In this document: piece after piece, positions 24,790-35,514 of the stretch | Position numbering within the stretch: the stretch's first letter is position 1 | Layout: each line of letters opens with the position of its first letter | DNA from: Moniliella sp. 'wahieum' | Taxonomy: Eukaryota > Basidiomycota > Moniliellomycetes > Moniliellales > Moniliellaceae | Direction: 5' to 3' | Length of the DNA: 64,000 nucleotides | Assembly (NCBI GenBank): GCA_003971905.1 | Contig: RSEE01000025.1 | Coordinates: 62,001-126,000, forward strand | The notes under the pieces: generated by a model | The model's database searches: none | Seen by the model: only the letters and a program-made list of their open reading frames with translations | Told to the model about the DNA's origin: nothing | Translations under genes and position numbers: made by a program

Positions 24790-26452
24790 TTAGGAGCGAG
24801 CCTCGGGCTTAACCCAGAGGTCAACAAACTTGTGCACCGGGGTCGAGGCAAGCTTGTCGTGGTTCTCGTCCTTCAAAAAGTCCTTGATGGCCGTCTTGGT
24901 CTCTTCGGGGAAGAAGCCGTCGAGGTGCTTGTCGAGCTTGGCGGCAATCAGCGGGATGGCCTCCGTGCGGCGGCGGGCGTGGCCCACGGGGTAGTCAATC
25001 GCCACGGGCCCAGCTTGGAGCCGTCCTTGAGGGTGAGCTCGACGCTGTTGCCGATCGAGCGCTTCTCCGGCTCGAGGTACTCGGCCGTGTAGCGAGGCTC
25101 CTCCTCCACCGTCATCTTGGCGCGCAGCTCGTCAATCTTGGGGTCGGCGGCAAACTCGTCCGTGTACATGTGGGGTTCCAGAACACCGTGGATGAGGGGA
25201 ACGGCAACCATGTACTGCAGCGAGTGGTCACGGTCAGCATAGTTGTTGAGCTTGCCAGCCTTGGAGATGATGCGGATGGCAGCCTCCTGGGTGCGGAGCT
25301 TAATCGACGCAATGTCATCCGACGTCTTGCCCTGGGCCTTGAGCTGCTTGTGCAACTCGCGCGCCGCCTCGACGGCCGTCTGGGCGTGGAACTCGGCCGG
25401 GGCCAGCTTGAACAGCACATTCTCCATCACATAGCTGCCGTACCCACGCTGGAACTTGAACGGCTTGCCCTTGAACAGCACATCGTAAAAGCCCCACACG
25501 GGCGCCGTCAGCACCGAAGGGTAGCCCATCTCGCCATTCTTGACGAGCAGCGCCAGGTTGACGGCACGGCCACAGGCATCGCCGGCAGCCCACGACTTGC
25601 GGCTGCCCGCGTTGGGCGCGTGGCGGTAGGTGCGGAGCGCCTGGCCATCGACAAACGCCTGGCTAATCACGTCGACCGTCTGGTCACGCGTGTTGCCCAG
25701 CAGCTTGCTCACCACCGCCGCCGAGGCCACCTTGACCAGCACCACATGGTCCAGGCCGACCTTGTTGAACGAGTTTTCAATCGCAATCACACCCTGGATT
25801 TCGTGCGCCTTGATCGCGCCCTCGAGCACATCCTTGACCGTCAGCGGCTCGGCACCCTTGGCCACACGCTCGCGCGAGATCCAGTCGGCAACCGACAGGA
25901 TGGCACCAATGTTGTCCGACGGGTGGCCCCACTCGGCGGCCAGCCACGTGTCGTTGAAGTCGAGCCAGCGGACCAGCGCGCCGTTCTCAAACGCGGCGCG
26001 GATGGGGTCCAGCACGTACTCGGTACCAATGACACGGGCACCGTTGGGCACCACTGTGCCGGGCACGACGGGGCCCGTGATGGCCTTGGCCTGGGGGAAG
26101 CGGAGGGCCTCAATGCCGCAGCCGAGCGTGTCGAGCAGGTCGAGGCGGGCCGTGCGGTAGGCGACATCCGAGGTGATGTCGTAGCTGTGGACGTAGTCGG
26201 CAATGTCCTGCATCACCTGGTCGGGGGGGGGCGGACGTTGTCCTCCCCAGCGCCAAGGCCGGCTCCCATGGTGCGGGCAGACGAGGAGAAAGCAGCGGAG
26301 GCGGCGGGCGAGACGGGGGCGCGGGCGCGGAGGGCAGCAGCCGAGGAGGGGCGGGCAAGCGAGGCGAGGACGGGGGCAGCGGGGCGGGCCGAGGCGAAGG
26401 GGCGGCGGAGCGCAGCAGACACAGACGAGCCAAGCGCAAGCGAACGGGCCAT
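24790..26452 (-). CDS. PDH1: Mitochondrial 2-methylcitrate dehydratase (PrpD family)
   Basis: Dehydrates 2-methylcitrate in the methylcitrate cycle that detoxifies propionyl-CoA, in the mitochondrial matrix. ATG at 26452 begins a typical targeting peptide (MARSLALGSSVSAALRRPFA, rich in Arg/Ser/Ala, no acids for about 65 residues). PrpD landmarks: DLLDTLGCGIEAL, RVIGTEYVLDP, WLDFNDTWLAAEWGHPSDN (active-site D and H), AHEIQGVIAIENSFNKVGLDHV, RHAPNAGSRKSWAAGDACGRAV, FQRGYGSYVMENVLFKL, FHAQTAVEAA, RDHSLQYMVAVPLIHG. It ends VDLWVKPEARS. About 550 residues, no intron. Two homopolymer deletions break the frame: a nine-G run at 26223-26231 (ten needed) and a CCC run near 25010 (four needed). These are the clearest examples of homopolymer error in the window. 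Confidence 0.93.
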
Positions 26453-28558
26453 GGTGGGGGGGGGAGGAGGAGCGTGGCGGACGCAGAAGAAGGCGCGGCG
26501 GCGACTTTAAACCGGCCGCCACCGGGCCGGATGCTGCCGGTGCAGCCGCCCGGGGGACGACGAGCGGAGGCGGCGCGGCGCGGCAGGGGGCAGCGCCTGC
26601 GCGTGGAAGCGGCGCATGCAGCTCTGCGGCGCAGGGACAGCCCCCGCGCTGCGCTGCCCTCGCCCGTGAAAGCCGCTGCAAAGCGGTGGGGGCCGCCTGG
26701 GGCGGCGCAGGCGGACATGCGCTGCCCGCAGCCGGCAGGGCGCGAGTGTGCGGTGCGGGCTGCTGCCGTGCGCTGCCCCGGCTGCCCCGCCCGTGCGGCT
26801 GCGAGCGGCGGTGGGCGGCGGAGGGCGGCCAGCAGCACACCGCCCCCGCTCCGGAAATAACCGCATGCGGAGCCCCGCTGGCGCAGCAGACGGGCGCATC
26901 TCATGCACAGCGCACGCAGGCACCTGCCCGCTCTCGTGCGTGTGCGTGGCCAGTGTGTTGCTGTGCCGGACCAGGCGGCGTTGCTGCACCAGCAGCGGCC
27001 TAGTGACCGGTGTCGCGATGCCGGACCCGGGGGGGCAAGATCAATTCGATCAGTCTCCATCGATCGTCACTTACGCATAACGTCGCCAGTCAATGTCCGC
27101 TTCAACACCAACCTTCCATCTGCCATCGGCAGCTTCAATCTTGCATTTCATCAGATCTTCGTCCAGCGCACAGCGCACACTAGCCCAACGCGTGACAGGC
27201 ACCGGCGCTCGTTGGCCTCGCCCACTAGCCAGCATGCAACACGTATCACGCGATCCCCGCCCGTCGCCATTTGATATTTGCCGCCCAGCCTCCCGCCGGC
27301 ACCCCTGCTTGCTGCCCACAGCTGGGTGCTGCGGCGGCCCAAGCGGACCAGACCAGACGGGCCGAAACACCGGTTGTGCTGCCCCAACCCAAACGGGGGG
27401 CCTCTCGTCGCCAGCACGAACTACCCCGCCTGCTCTACCCCTCTTCCCATCCCATCCTCTCCTGTCGGTGCCCCAGCGTCACCGGTCACCAGCCTCACCC
27501 CAAGCGTCTCCACATTTTATCTGATCAACGCGACCTGTGGAAGAAGCCTGGTGGCGCGCCCGTAAGGCCCTAACGGCCGTCTAGAGGAACGCCATCAATC
27601 GCACTACCATAGTAGTAGTGGTGGTGGTGAGCACGGTGATCCAAGTGTACCAATGATGAATGACGCGAATGAAGATTGAGTTCAGTACTGACAAATGACA
27701 ACACGCCAAGAAAGCGCCACTGGGCCTGTGGCTGCGGAACAACCAAGCCTGAGAAGAACGCTTCGGGTCGTCCCCAGACAGCCTCTCAGGGCTTTAGGCG
27801 CTCTCAGAACTCGGGGTTCCTACGCCCAGAGAAGAGAGCCGAAAGCACCGTGGCCAACATGTGGGAACCTCCCCATATGTCTTCTCGAAAAGATCCCCTT
27901 GATCCCCGCTACCGCCGCCATACGATTGCATCCGATTGCAGCACAGTAGTGCATCAGTACATTTTTACGGTGAGAATCCCACCTCTTTCCCCAGCTGTAG
28001 CGCTCAAACGTCTCTCGCTCCACTCCCACACGTCAAGGGCAACGTGGGTCTGAGAGGACCAAGGGGAAGGTAGCTATGGGTAGACGGTGGCGATCAATAG
28101 TCCTCCCACGCTCGGTAGTCTCGATAGTCACGCCATCATCTTTTCAGCGAAAGGTACAAATACAAGTACAAACATCAGGAAACAGAGGTGCAGGGCTTGG
28201 ATAGGCGGGGGGCAGGGTGGAACGGGAGGGGGGTCCGAGGCGTGGTCAAGCCAAGTCGGCAGCTTGCTAGACAAGCCTGGTGAGAACAATAAAACAAAAG
28301 GAGTAGGACAGGGCAGGCCCAACCGTAGTGCCCCATAGGAGATTCGTCAGCACGATAAGGGTCGTCAATGGGTCGTCAAGCGTCCGACTTGCAGATATAG
28401 GGTGAGCCCATTGGGCAGAGAGCACCTCCCTCATCTCGATAGGGGAGGGGTACGAAGGCCGTGGCGCTGAAAAGCATAAGCGCAAGAAAAAAAAAGGGGG
28501 CGCACAAGAAGCATCGTGTGCTCAAAACAAGGCAGGCCCAGAGCCAAGACCCTCCATC
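26453..28558. other. Gene-poor interval upstream of PrpD
   Basis: 26460-27010 is extremely GC-rich with long overlapping open frames on both strands and no conserved motif; I treat it as the PrpD promoter and leader. 27070-28558 has fragments of plausible reading on the minus strand (27370-27071; 28029-27680) but nothing I can name. A trinucleotide tract of GTAGTAGTGGTGGTGGT lies at about 27610-27630. Confidence 0.4.
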
Positions 28559-29980
28559 TCAATACGATGATGGCACAGAGCCGTGCAGAGGATAGGTGGG
28601 CCACCCGGGCGCAGAGGAGCCGATCGAAGTGGAATGTCCACCGCGAGATCGGTCGTGAACGGCAAGTTCGCTATGGCTGAAGCTCGAACGACCCACCGCA
28701 TGACCCGAGTATGCGTGCAGGCCACCATGGTTCATCCCCACGCCTGGGGGACCACCATGGGAATGCTGCGCCATTGCCGCCGGGTCATACCGTTCGCCCG
28801 CAGGGTAACTGTATTCGTGATACGCCTCGGTCGGGGATGGCAGGGGGGGCCTGAACTGGAAATAGGGATGGGGGCAGTGACGGAATGGTGGTCGGGGTAC
28901 GACGCGCCGGTCCCTGGGGTAGGCGGAAAGGTTGGCACCCCGCCCGTGGGGGCGGCATGACTTGCTGAGCTTGCTGCAGCAGCCGACGCTTCTTCATGCG
29001 CTCCCGGTGGGATTCGTACGTGATGCCCGAAAACGCAAACACCGCCCGCTGTTCCCTCGTCAACGGCCCGCGACGCATGAGCGTATCGTTGGAGGTGCAG
29101 GTACGTTTGCTCGCTACACACCTGGCGCACGGGGTGTTGCGATCGCATCTGCTCGTTCATACTGGGTCAGTAACCTTGGCATGGAGAACGTCAAAGATGA
29201 GTACCTACTTGACTTTGCGTCGACGACACTCGTCACAGGCTGGCTGACCTTCCCGCGCACCCACACGTGGGCGGAGGGAACGTTGCAGGTCGATGGAATT
29301 AACCAGGTTGGAGATGTAGGCAGCCCGGGTGGGTTCATCCATACCGAGCAGAGGCCCACTGACGTTGGTCCCGGAAAACACCGAAACACCAGGCAACGAA
29401 TGATGGCGCCCATGCTCGCCGTACATGGTACCTGGGTGCGAGGGGGCATTCCAGTCGGCTGACCCTGGGGCCTGTTGATGCGAGGCGGAGCCGGGGGGAG
29501 CAAAGTCAGGACCAACATCCAGTGCCGATGGAGCCGACGAGGCACTTCCACCTCTGGTACGGGCTTGCACAGCGGGTGGTACGGTGCCATAGGCGGGTCC
29601 ATCAATATTGTACGGGTAATACGGGTTGGAGTCCGAATGAGAACGTTGCGCAGCTAGAGGGCCCGTCATTTGCGACCCATATTCTGAGGCTTGGGGGGCA
29701 GGGGGTTCACGATACGAACTGGCGCTGAAGGAGGATGAGCCTGAACAATTTTGATCCAGATCCCCACAGTCGTGCCAAGACGAACAGAATGGAGAAACCC
29801 CAAATCAGTCAGCGCACAAATCCCGATACACCACAAGGAGGATAGGGTGAAAAGAACTCTTGGTTTGGGCGATCCACGCACGAGCACAGAAAAACGGGAA
29901 GCAGAGTAGACCAAGCTTCTCTCCTACTAGAGATGCAATCTCGCTTCCCATACCGTAATTCCGTACCCGCACTCACCCAT
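28559..29980 (-). CDS. Zn(II)2Cys6 fungal transcription factor
   Basis: Nuclear DNA-binding regulator of the fungus-specific Gal4 type; target genes unknown. The binuclear cluster is complete once the 29149-29208 intron (GTAGGT..GCAG) is removed: CDECRRRKVK joined to CDRNTPCARC, then VASKRTCTS, i.e. C-x2-C-x6-C-x5-C-x2-C-x6-C. After it come REQRAVFAFSGITY and a basic stretch ERMKKRRLLQQAQQ. Upstream is a Ser/Pro/His-rich disordered region (YYPYNIDGPAYGTVPP) of about 150 residues. The likely first exon is only four bases, ATG-G at 29977-29980, followed by intron 29739-29976 (GTGAGT..TTCAG), which gives MGSSSFSASSYREPP in frame. The C-terminus (HSHGGPPGVGMNHGG...) ends at 28559 after two frame breaks (near 28960 and 28800). 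Confidence 0.85.
29149..29208 (-). other. Intron splitting the zinc cluster
   Basis: 60 nt, donor GTAGGT, acceptor GAGCAG. It lies between the second and third cysteines' segments (KVK/CDR); removal restores the canonical six-cysteine spacing, which is strong evidence for this intron. Confidence 0.88.
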
Positions 29981-31674
29981 TCCTGGTTCAGGGAGAGAAG
30001 ATAAAGAGAGGGGAGAATAGAAAATCAGAACGTACGGTTAGCGCTGGAACTTGAAGCCGCGGGAGCATCGAACAGGCCGCGTAGAGGCGGCAGCCGCGGG
30101 CGGTTGGCCGTGTGTTGGGAGGGCGCGAAGCCGTGAGAGACAGAGACACCAGAGGCGGATGAGTAGAGGGACGACGGCGGAATATGATAGTCCGAGCCGC
30201 GCTTAGGCAGGGAAGCGGGGCCAGATGGGAGCGGGGAGGGGCCATGGCTGGTTCACGGTGAGCGTGTGCTGAATACGCACGCAGGGCAGCGGGCCATGGG
30301 CCGGTGGCTGGGGTGGGAGGGACGCATTCGAGGCGGCGGGTACGACGGCAGAGACGAAGGAGCGCGTGCCAGGGGGGTGCAGAGCAACGTGGGAGGGACG
30401 GGACTGACGAGCGCAGCAATCAGAGGGGGAGTGCCGGGGGGCCGCAGGCACTGGTGGTGGCGAGAGGGTGCGACTATATGAGACGGAGCTAGCACACAGA
30501 ACAACAGGCACAGGACCAAGCAGTGGCCAGCTGCTGCTGCAGAGCATGCCGGCTGTGGCAAAGGCCGAGGCACGAGGGCAGCCGCGTCGACCCATGCTCT
30601 GTGCTAGCGCAGCCTGGGGGGCTGGGCCCAGCACAGACGCAGTGCGGGCAGCGCTACCAGGCCCAGGAAACCTGCTGCAGGAACACGCCCGTCCCGCCTG
30701 CCTACGTACGCGTGCACGGCCATATCGCACGTACCGATTATCGATTATCGGTATCGCAGTGGCTGCACGGCTGGCCATGCCCGCACAGGGGCAGTCCCAA
30801 GCTAATCGCCCGTTCAGGCACACCCGACCCCCCCCCACGCCTCCCGCCGCCCCGTGCTCCCACTGCCCCCGCGCGGCCGCCTGCGTCGGCCCCCAAACAC
30901 GGCTTTTTGAATCGATCAAACCGGAGACTGCGCCAGACAGCGCTGCGGCCAATTAGGGTTATGATGCTCGCCCCATGCGACAGAGGGGGCAGCGCATTGC
31001 CCCGCGCACCTGCGCCGGTGATATGGGTGTGTGACATGTGCCCCGAGGGCAAACACGCATGGTGCATGACTGCATCACGCATGATGCGTGATGCAAAAGA
31101 ACGCAGCAGCCTTGTCCCGCACAATCTCCGAACGACTCCTAGGGGGGCAGTGCTCTGCACACTGCTTCACACTGCCCACAGCGTCGCTTCCTGCTCCTCT
31201 GCGGTGCGGATTGGCTTTGCGCCGCTGCTTCCCCCCTCGGTGGCCGGCCGGTGACCGGCGAGGCCCTGAGGACCTGAGGGCCTGAGCTCAACAGGTCCTC
31301 AGGGCCACCGAGTTTAGTTGGCCTTGGGGTGGGAATGCCGTGCTGCGTATCGCAGGCGTATCGCGTCGTTCGGCACAGCCGAACGAAGAGATTAGTCGAG
31401 GATTCGCCATCGCGAACCTGAAACCCCCAATTTGGCCATCTCACTTTGTGCTCTCCGGTCTCACATCTCACCTCCAACGCCCGTTCGGGTTGCAGAAGGT
31501 TGCCGAGCACCACTCACAGCGTCCACCGTCCGGAGGAATCCATGCACTTTTTTGGCGTGCCCTGCGCGCCGCGTGAATGGACAGTTTTTTTTTTTCTCTT
31601 CCCCACTAGGCCTACACAGGCTCTTCACGCTCCAAGCGCCAAGCGTCGAGCTCCCTGGAAACGCCAACCGCCAG

Positions 31675-31705
31675 CATCATGCATCATGCCTCATGCATCA
31701 TGCAT
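31675..31705. repeat. GCATCATGCATCATG short tandem/palindromic tract
   Basis: Three to four copies of ATGCATCATG-like units. Similar tracts recur at about 9056, 31062, 32205, 36800 and 60190. Confidence 0.75.
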
Positions 31706-31774
31706 CGGGCAACCTATGTATCGCCCATCATCGTGGTGCCTTGAGTTCAATTCAATTAAGCTTCAAGAGCTAGC

Positions 31775-31797
31775 TTCAAGCTTCAAGCTTCAAGCTT
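31775..31797. repeat. CTTCAAG/CAAGCTT repeat tract
   Basis: Four head-to-tail CTTCAAG units, forming HindIII-type palindromes. Related TTGAAGCTTGAA elements occur at 35486-35503 and 36770-36785. Confidence 0.8.
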
Positions 31798-32954
31798 GCT
31801 GGCTCTGGGTACGTGTCCAATTCGAAACCCCCGATAGCCTCGATAACTCGGACACTTGAGCTTGACGTCAAACTCGTATTAACGCGTTAACGTACTTGAC
31901 TTAAGCTACTTAAGGTCCTTAGGTCTACTAGGGTCTACTAGGGCTGCCTGCTATAATAGCCACGCTATTCTATCGAGTGTCATGCATGTCAAACCTGCGT
32001 TTCTCAGTTCGGGCACTCATTTGCTCTGCATAGCGCGGGGTAGACCACGTACGACCGGCCGGACAAAAACGCTCTCGCGATGCGTCTGTCTCCGGACAAA
32101 TCATGAACCGTCGGTCGTATGTATCGAATCACAACACCCTGGCAGGTGTTTGGTAGCTTCCCGCTACGCACGCTACTGTCACCATGTCAATAGTCGCTGT
32201 CGCATGTCGCATGTCATGCATCAAGTCCATCATGCATCTTCAAAAGCCCCATTACCTTTTCGCCTTCCCTTTTTTCGCCTTGCAATTAAACGTTAAACCC
32301 ACACACTGTGGGTACTGGGATTGATTAATGATTGACGTGCTGATCTTGCTTCGATGCTACATGGGTTGTACCGTGCTGCAGTCTTTTGAAGCTTTTGGCG
32401 CGTGTCAGTTCAGTACGTTTTCAGTGATATGGAACGGGGTGAGTACGTTGAGTCCGGTGAGTACCCTCTCGGGCCTTAATATTATTCGTCCGAGTAGTTT
32501 TTCGCCATGGGCTTTTCATGGTTCGCACCGACTCACAATCCAACTCGTTCCTTCGGATTCGACTACACAAAACTATCGGAAATTTCCATTGGAGGTGCAC
32601 CAGAGGCTTTTGAGGGACTCACACGTATGAAAAAAGGAGGGCAAAAGATTACGCACCACAGAACTGTGTGGTACACGGGTAGGCACGAGAAGAGACGGTA
32701 TGCAGGAGGACCTGTGTTGGCATATGCCGGGAAATGACCCCAAAAGGCGCTTCGACGTTTTGCCGTCTCAGGAACGGAGACGAGAGCGTTATTGGCGCGT
32801 GTACGACCCGTCGGCTGTGGGACGCTCTACTATCTGTACCCCACTGCCCTACGTGGTGTACAACGGGCTACAAAGGTTGCAACTGTATATATGGGCACTG
32901 AGTACTGAGTACTGAGTGTGCCAAGTACTTCTCAGAGTACTGTTGTACTATGAG

Positions 32955-32999
32955 GACCTAACATAAGGCCTAAGGCCCTAAGGCCTAAGGCCCCTAAGG
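32955..32999. repeat. CCTAAGGC repeat, telomere-like in appearance
   Basis: Five variants of C(C)CTAAGGC in about 45 nt. Each unit is itself a near-palindrome (CCTNAGG), so this is not a true TTAGGG array. Confidence 0.75.
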
Positions 33000-33186
33000 A
33001 CACATGTCACATGTCAGCCAGTACTACAAAGCTTTGTTCAAGCTTCAGCTATTACGTTCATACATTCAAGGGTCCAAGCTTCAGATGCGTTTTATGTTGA
33101 AACAAACTGTTATGTGTCAATCCACAGATGTCCGCCCTGTGTTATATCCATCCTGGCATGACTCATATATGATGGGGTATCGGAGA

Positions 33187-34853
33187 TCAAATGGTGAACA
33201 GGAGGTTCAGATCCCACGGATGGGAGCTGCTCATCTGCGGAGGCACAATCAGATCCTAGTCAACAGATACTCTAATGGAGGAAGTCAAGGTACAAACCTG
33301 AGGCTTCTGACCAAAGCACTTGACCAGCTCATCACGGAGAGCGTTTAGGAGCTGAAGATAGGTAATGTGGGCCAGCGTGAAAAGACGGTGATCCAAGCAA
33401 AGCTCATTGCACCCGTTGCCTTGTGGGCTTCGTAGGTGTCCGCACTGGTTTCACTATCCTTGCAACCGGAAAATCACCACATCGGCCCCAGAAGACCGGT
33501 ACAAATTGTATCCTCCTGCGCCCCCTTTTCTCTTGCCGCTTTGGGGTATACAGCGGCATTGCGGTCGGAAGGTAAGGTGGAAAAGTCCCCGTATTCTTGC
33601 CAGCCAATTGGATGGCTTTGCGCATTCCACAGCCATGTTGGCCCCCACGGTTGTGAGTTCGAAAAGTTGGCCACTAGTCGCGTACACATAGGGCAGGTCC
33701 AGCACGGTGCCACTGTAGCACGAATCAAACAAGGCGGTCAAGCGACACCCGACCGGCAAGGGGGTCACCAGCATGTCATGCAGCTCGTCATTCGCCATCA
33801 TGCCATTGGTAAGGTAATCGACAGGAACGATATACTCGCTCAATCTGTCCGCTGTGGGGACAGGTGAGAGTCAGAACAGGAATGCTATGGGAGGAGGGAG
33901 GGGCAGACGAGAGTCACAATATAGTCATGCAGGAAGGGTGACATACACGCACCTTGATCACCTTGAGTCGCCTTGGCTTGCGCGCCACGGCCAGAATAAT
34001 GGAAAAAGAGGGAATCACCCGGTTGAGCGTCCCTGATGAGCCACTCTATGGCCGCGGAGATGTTGGCCCTGGTAGGGCGTCCCCATGGATCGGGTGTTTG
34101 ATCGGTCAAGACAACCATGTCCCTCCGCATGGAATCCGCACGTGAGGAGAAAGCTGCGCATGTTTACCACATCCTTCCAGCATCCGCCGAGCTCCGCTCT
34201 GGAGCCAACATAGTTGATGCCAATCAGCAGGGCCTTGCGCTTGCCCGTCATCGTACTGTACTCGTACCGCCCTCCGTCCTCCATCATCCCACCGGGTGGG
34301 TAGTCAAAGCGGACCTGGACATCGCGGTACTCGGGAGGACCGAGCGGGCCAGCAACGCGCCCCCATCGGCTTGGGGGCGGGAAAAATGGCACAGGGCTAA
34401 AGTCGGTACCAGAAGCTGAACGCGTTTCGACACTTCGCAAGCTCAGTGGCGGAGAAAAGGGAGGCTGATCAGCAAAGGGGATGTACCAAGGACCGGGGGG
34501 ATGCCCAGCCATCAGGTGCTCGGGATGGGGGCAGCGTGTGGGTATTATTGTTGGGCTCATAGAACGGATGGCCGTCTAGGAACGGTTCTCGCATTTGCAC
34601 CATACTGATGCGACTGTAGTAGATAGAGAATCGCAGCCGCACACAGTCCATCAGTATCTCATCCAGGTGGAAGCCGGCGGAGGAGAGGGTATGCGAAAGG
34701 GAAAATGGACGAGCGGACCATGAGTAACATGTTCGGCAACAGTCGGAACACGCCGCCGAAGCTGTGCCACACAAAGTTGCAGCCGAGAGGTGGGACTTAC
34801 AGCCTTTCCCGGAGCCGGGCCCATGGGACATGCGGGGATGAATTGTCTGGCAT
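33187..34853 (-). CDS. Type I metacaspase with altered catalytic His
   Basis: Calcium-dependent Arg/Lys-specific cysteine peptidase family, involved in protein quality control and cell death. ATG at 34853 (MPDNSSPHVPWARLRE) runs into donor GTAAGT at 34800; the N-terminal region is Pro-rich. p20 core: TGKRKALLIGINYVGSRAELGGCWKDV, RDMVVLTDQ, TRANISAAIEWLIRDAQPGDSLFFHYSG. The intron 33852-33952 (GTGCGT..CACAG) is followed by SEYIVPVDY, then LTALFDSCYSGTVLDLPYVY (nucleophile Cys near 33719). C-terminal p10: SADTYEAHKATGAMSFAW and SSSHPWDLNLLF ending at 33187. The catalytic dyad His of HYSGHG is Arg (HYSGRGAQ, 33987-33989), so activity is doubtful. Several frame breaks, near 34540, 34130 and 33450-33250. 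Confidence 0.88.
33852..33952 (-). other. Intron of the metacaspase gene
   Basis: 101 nt, donor GTGCGT, acceptor CCCACAG. It joins the GDQ turn after the catalytic-His segment to SEYIVPVDY. Confidence 0.75.
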
Positions 34854-35367
34854 GCTCGAAATGGTGGCCTCTGTGAGAGGGGAGGGGGTAGAGCGTTGAC
34901 TGTTGCTAGGAGGAGTAGAGATCGGGCCTCTCACCTATATGCGAAGGCTCAGCCTGAGCAGGTCGTGAAGAGTGCACAGTTGCTACAGGTGTGGGAAGTA
35001 TAAATGACTTTCATTTGTGACAAGAGGTGGGGCGGGAAATGTTCTGAGCATCAGTTGACCTGTGTGTGGTTGGCTATAATGTCGATAGAGACGTTCGGGC
35101 CACACCTATTACACTCTTTTCCTCTCTGCTTTGCGGGGGGGGGGGTTGAACGTTGAACGTAAATAAATTAGTATCAGATGTAGGGCATTTCCAGCCTGAC
35201 GATACCCAACCATCGCGAAGCTTTGGGGCTGGTTGAACTTGAGGGGGCGGGCAATGTTGGTGAGATGGAATACAAGGGGAGGGGATGAGTTCGCACTAAT
35301 AGTGAATCCGCCCCCGCATTCCACTGGTTTATCGGCGTAAATGATACCAGTTCCTCTCTTAAGGTTA

Positions 35368-35377
35368 TAACCCTAAC
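35368..35377 (+). promoter_or_regulatory. TAACCCTAAC telobox-like element
   Basis: Ten bases matching 1.5 telomeric repeats, about 140 nt upstream of the lysyl-tRNA synthetase relic ATG. Such AACCCTAA boxes are known Tbf1/telobox-type promoter sites of translation genes in fungi and plants. The alternative, a telomerase RNA template, is discussed in the findings. Confidence 0.4.
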
Positions 35378-35514
35378 ATGCTCGGAGCGGGCGAAGAGGT
35401 CTAAAGATCGGCATAGCGCCAGTGTCTGTCGGCCCCTGTTTCTCTTTTCCACAACCTGTTGGCTCTGTCCGGCGTCCATTCACCTCGAAGCTTGAAGCTT
35501 GAACCACCATAACC

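Larger units (their letters stand above)
29981..33186. other. Long gene-free, repeat-rich interval
   Basis: No supported protein gene in 3.2 kb. The left part is GC-rich with spurious frames. From about 31.06 kb palindromic motifs accumulate: GCATCATGCATCATG tracts (31060-31095, 31675-31705), CCTGAGG/CCTCAGG inverted copies (31262-31305), CAAGCTTCAAGCTTCAAGC (31775-31797), AGTACT palindromes (32898-32945) and CCTAAGGC repeats (32955-32999). Base composition turns AT-rich from about 31.7 kb. Confidence 0.55.

Noticed and set aside
26460-27060. Several long open frames on both strands
   Set aside because: Extreme GC content removes stop codons in all frames. Only the PrpD frame starting at 26452 shows conserved motifs; nothing recognisable extends upstream of it.
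27670-28030. Minus-strand fragments faintly resembling a kinase C-lobe (DIWGG.HMLATVLSALFSGR)
   Set aside because: Too short, frame-broken, and no catalytic loop, DFG or APE motif upstream.
30203-30952. 249-codon minus-strand open frame upstream of the zinc-cluster gene
   Set aside because: Low-complexity Ala/Pro/Ser composition, overlapping open frames on the other strand and no domain.
32955-32999. Interstitial telomere array
   Set aside because: Units are CCTAAGGC palindromes, not tandem CCCTAA; no run of two perfect telomere repeats.
33004-33348. Plus-strand 114-codon open frame
   Set aside because: It is antisense to the C-terminal end of the metacaspase (SSSHPWDLNLLF), which has clear homology; the plus frame has none.
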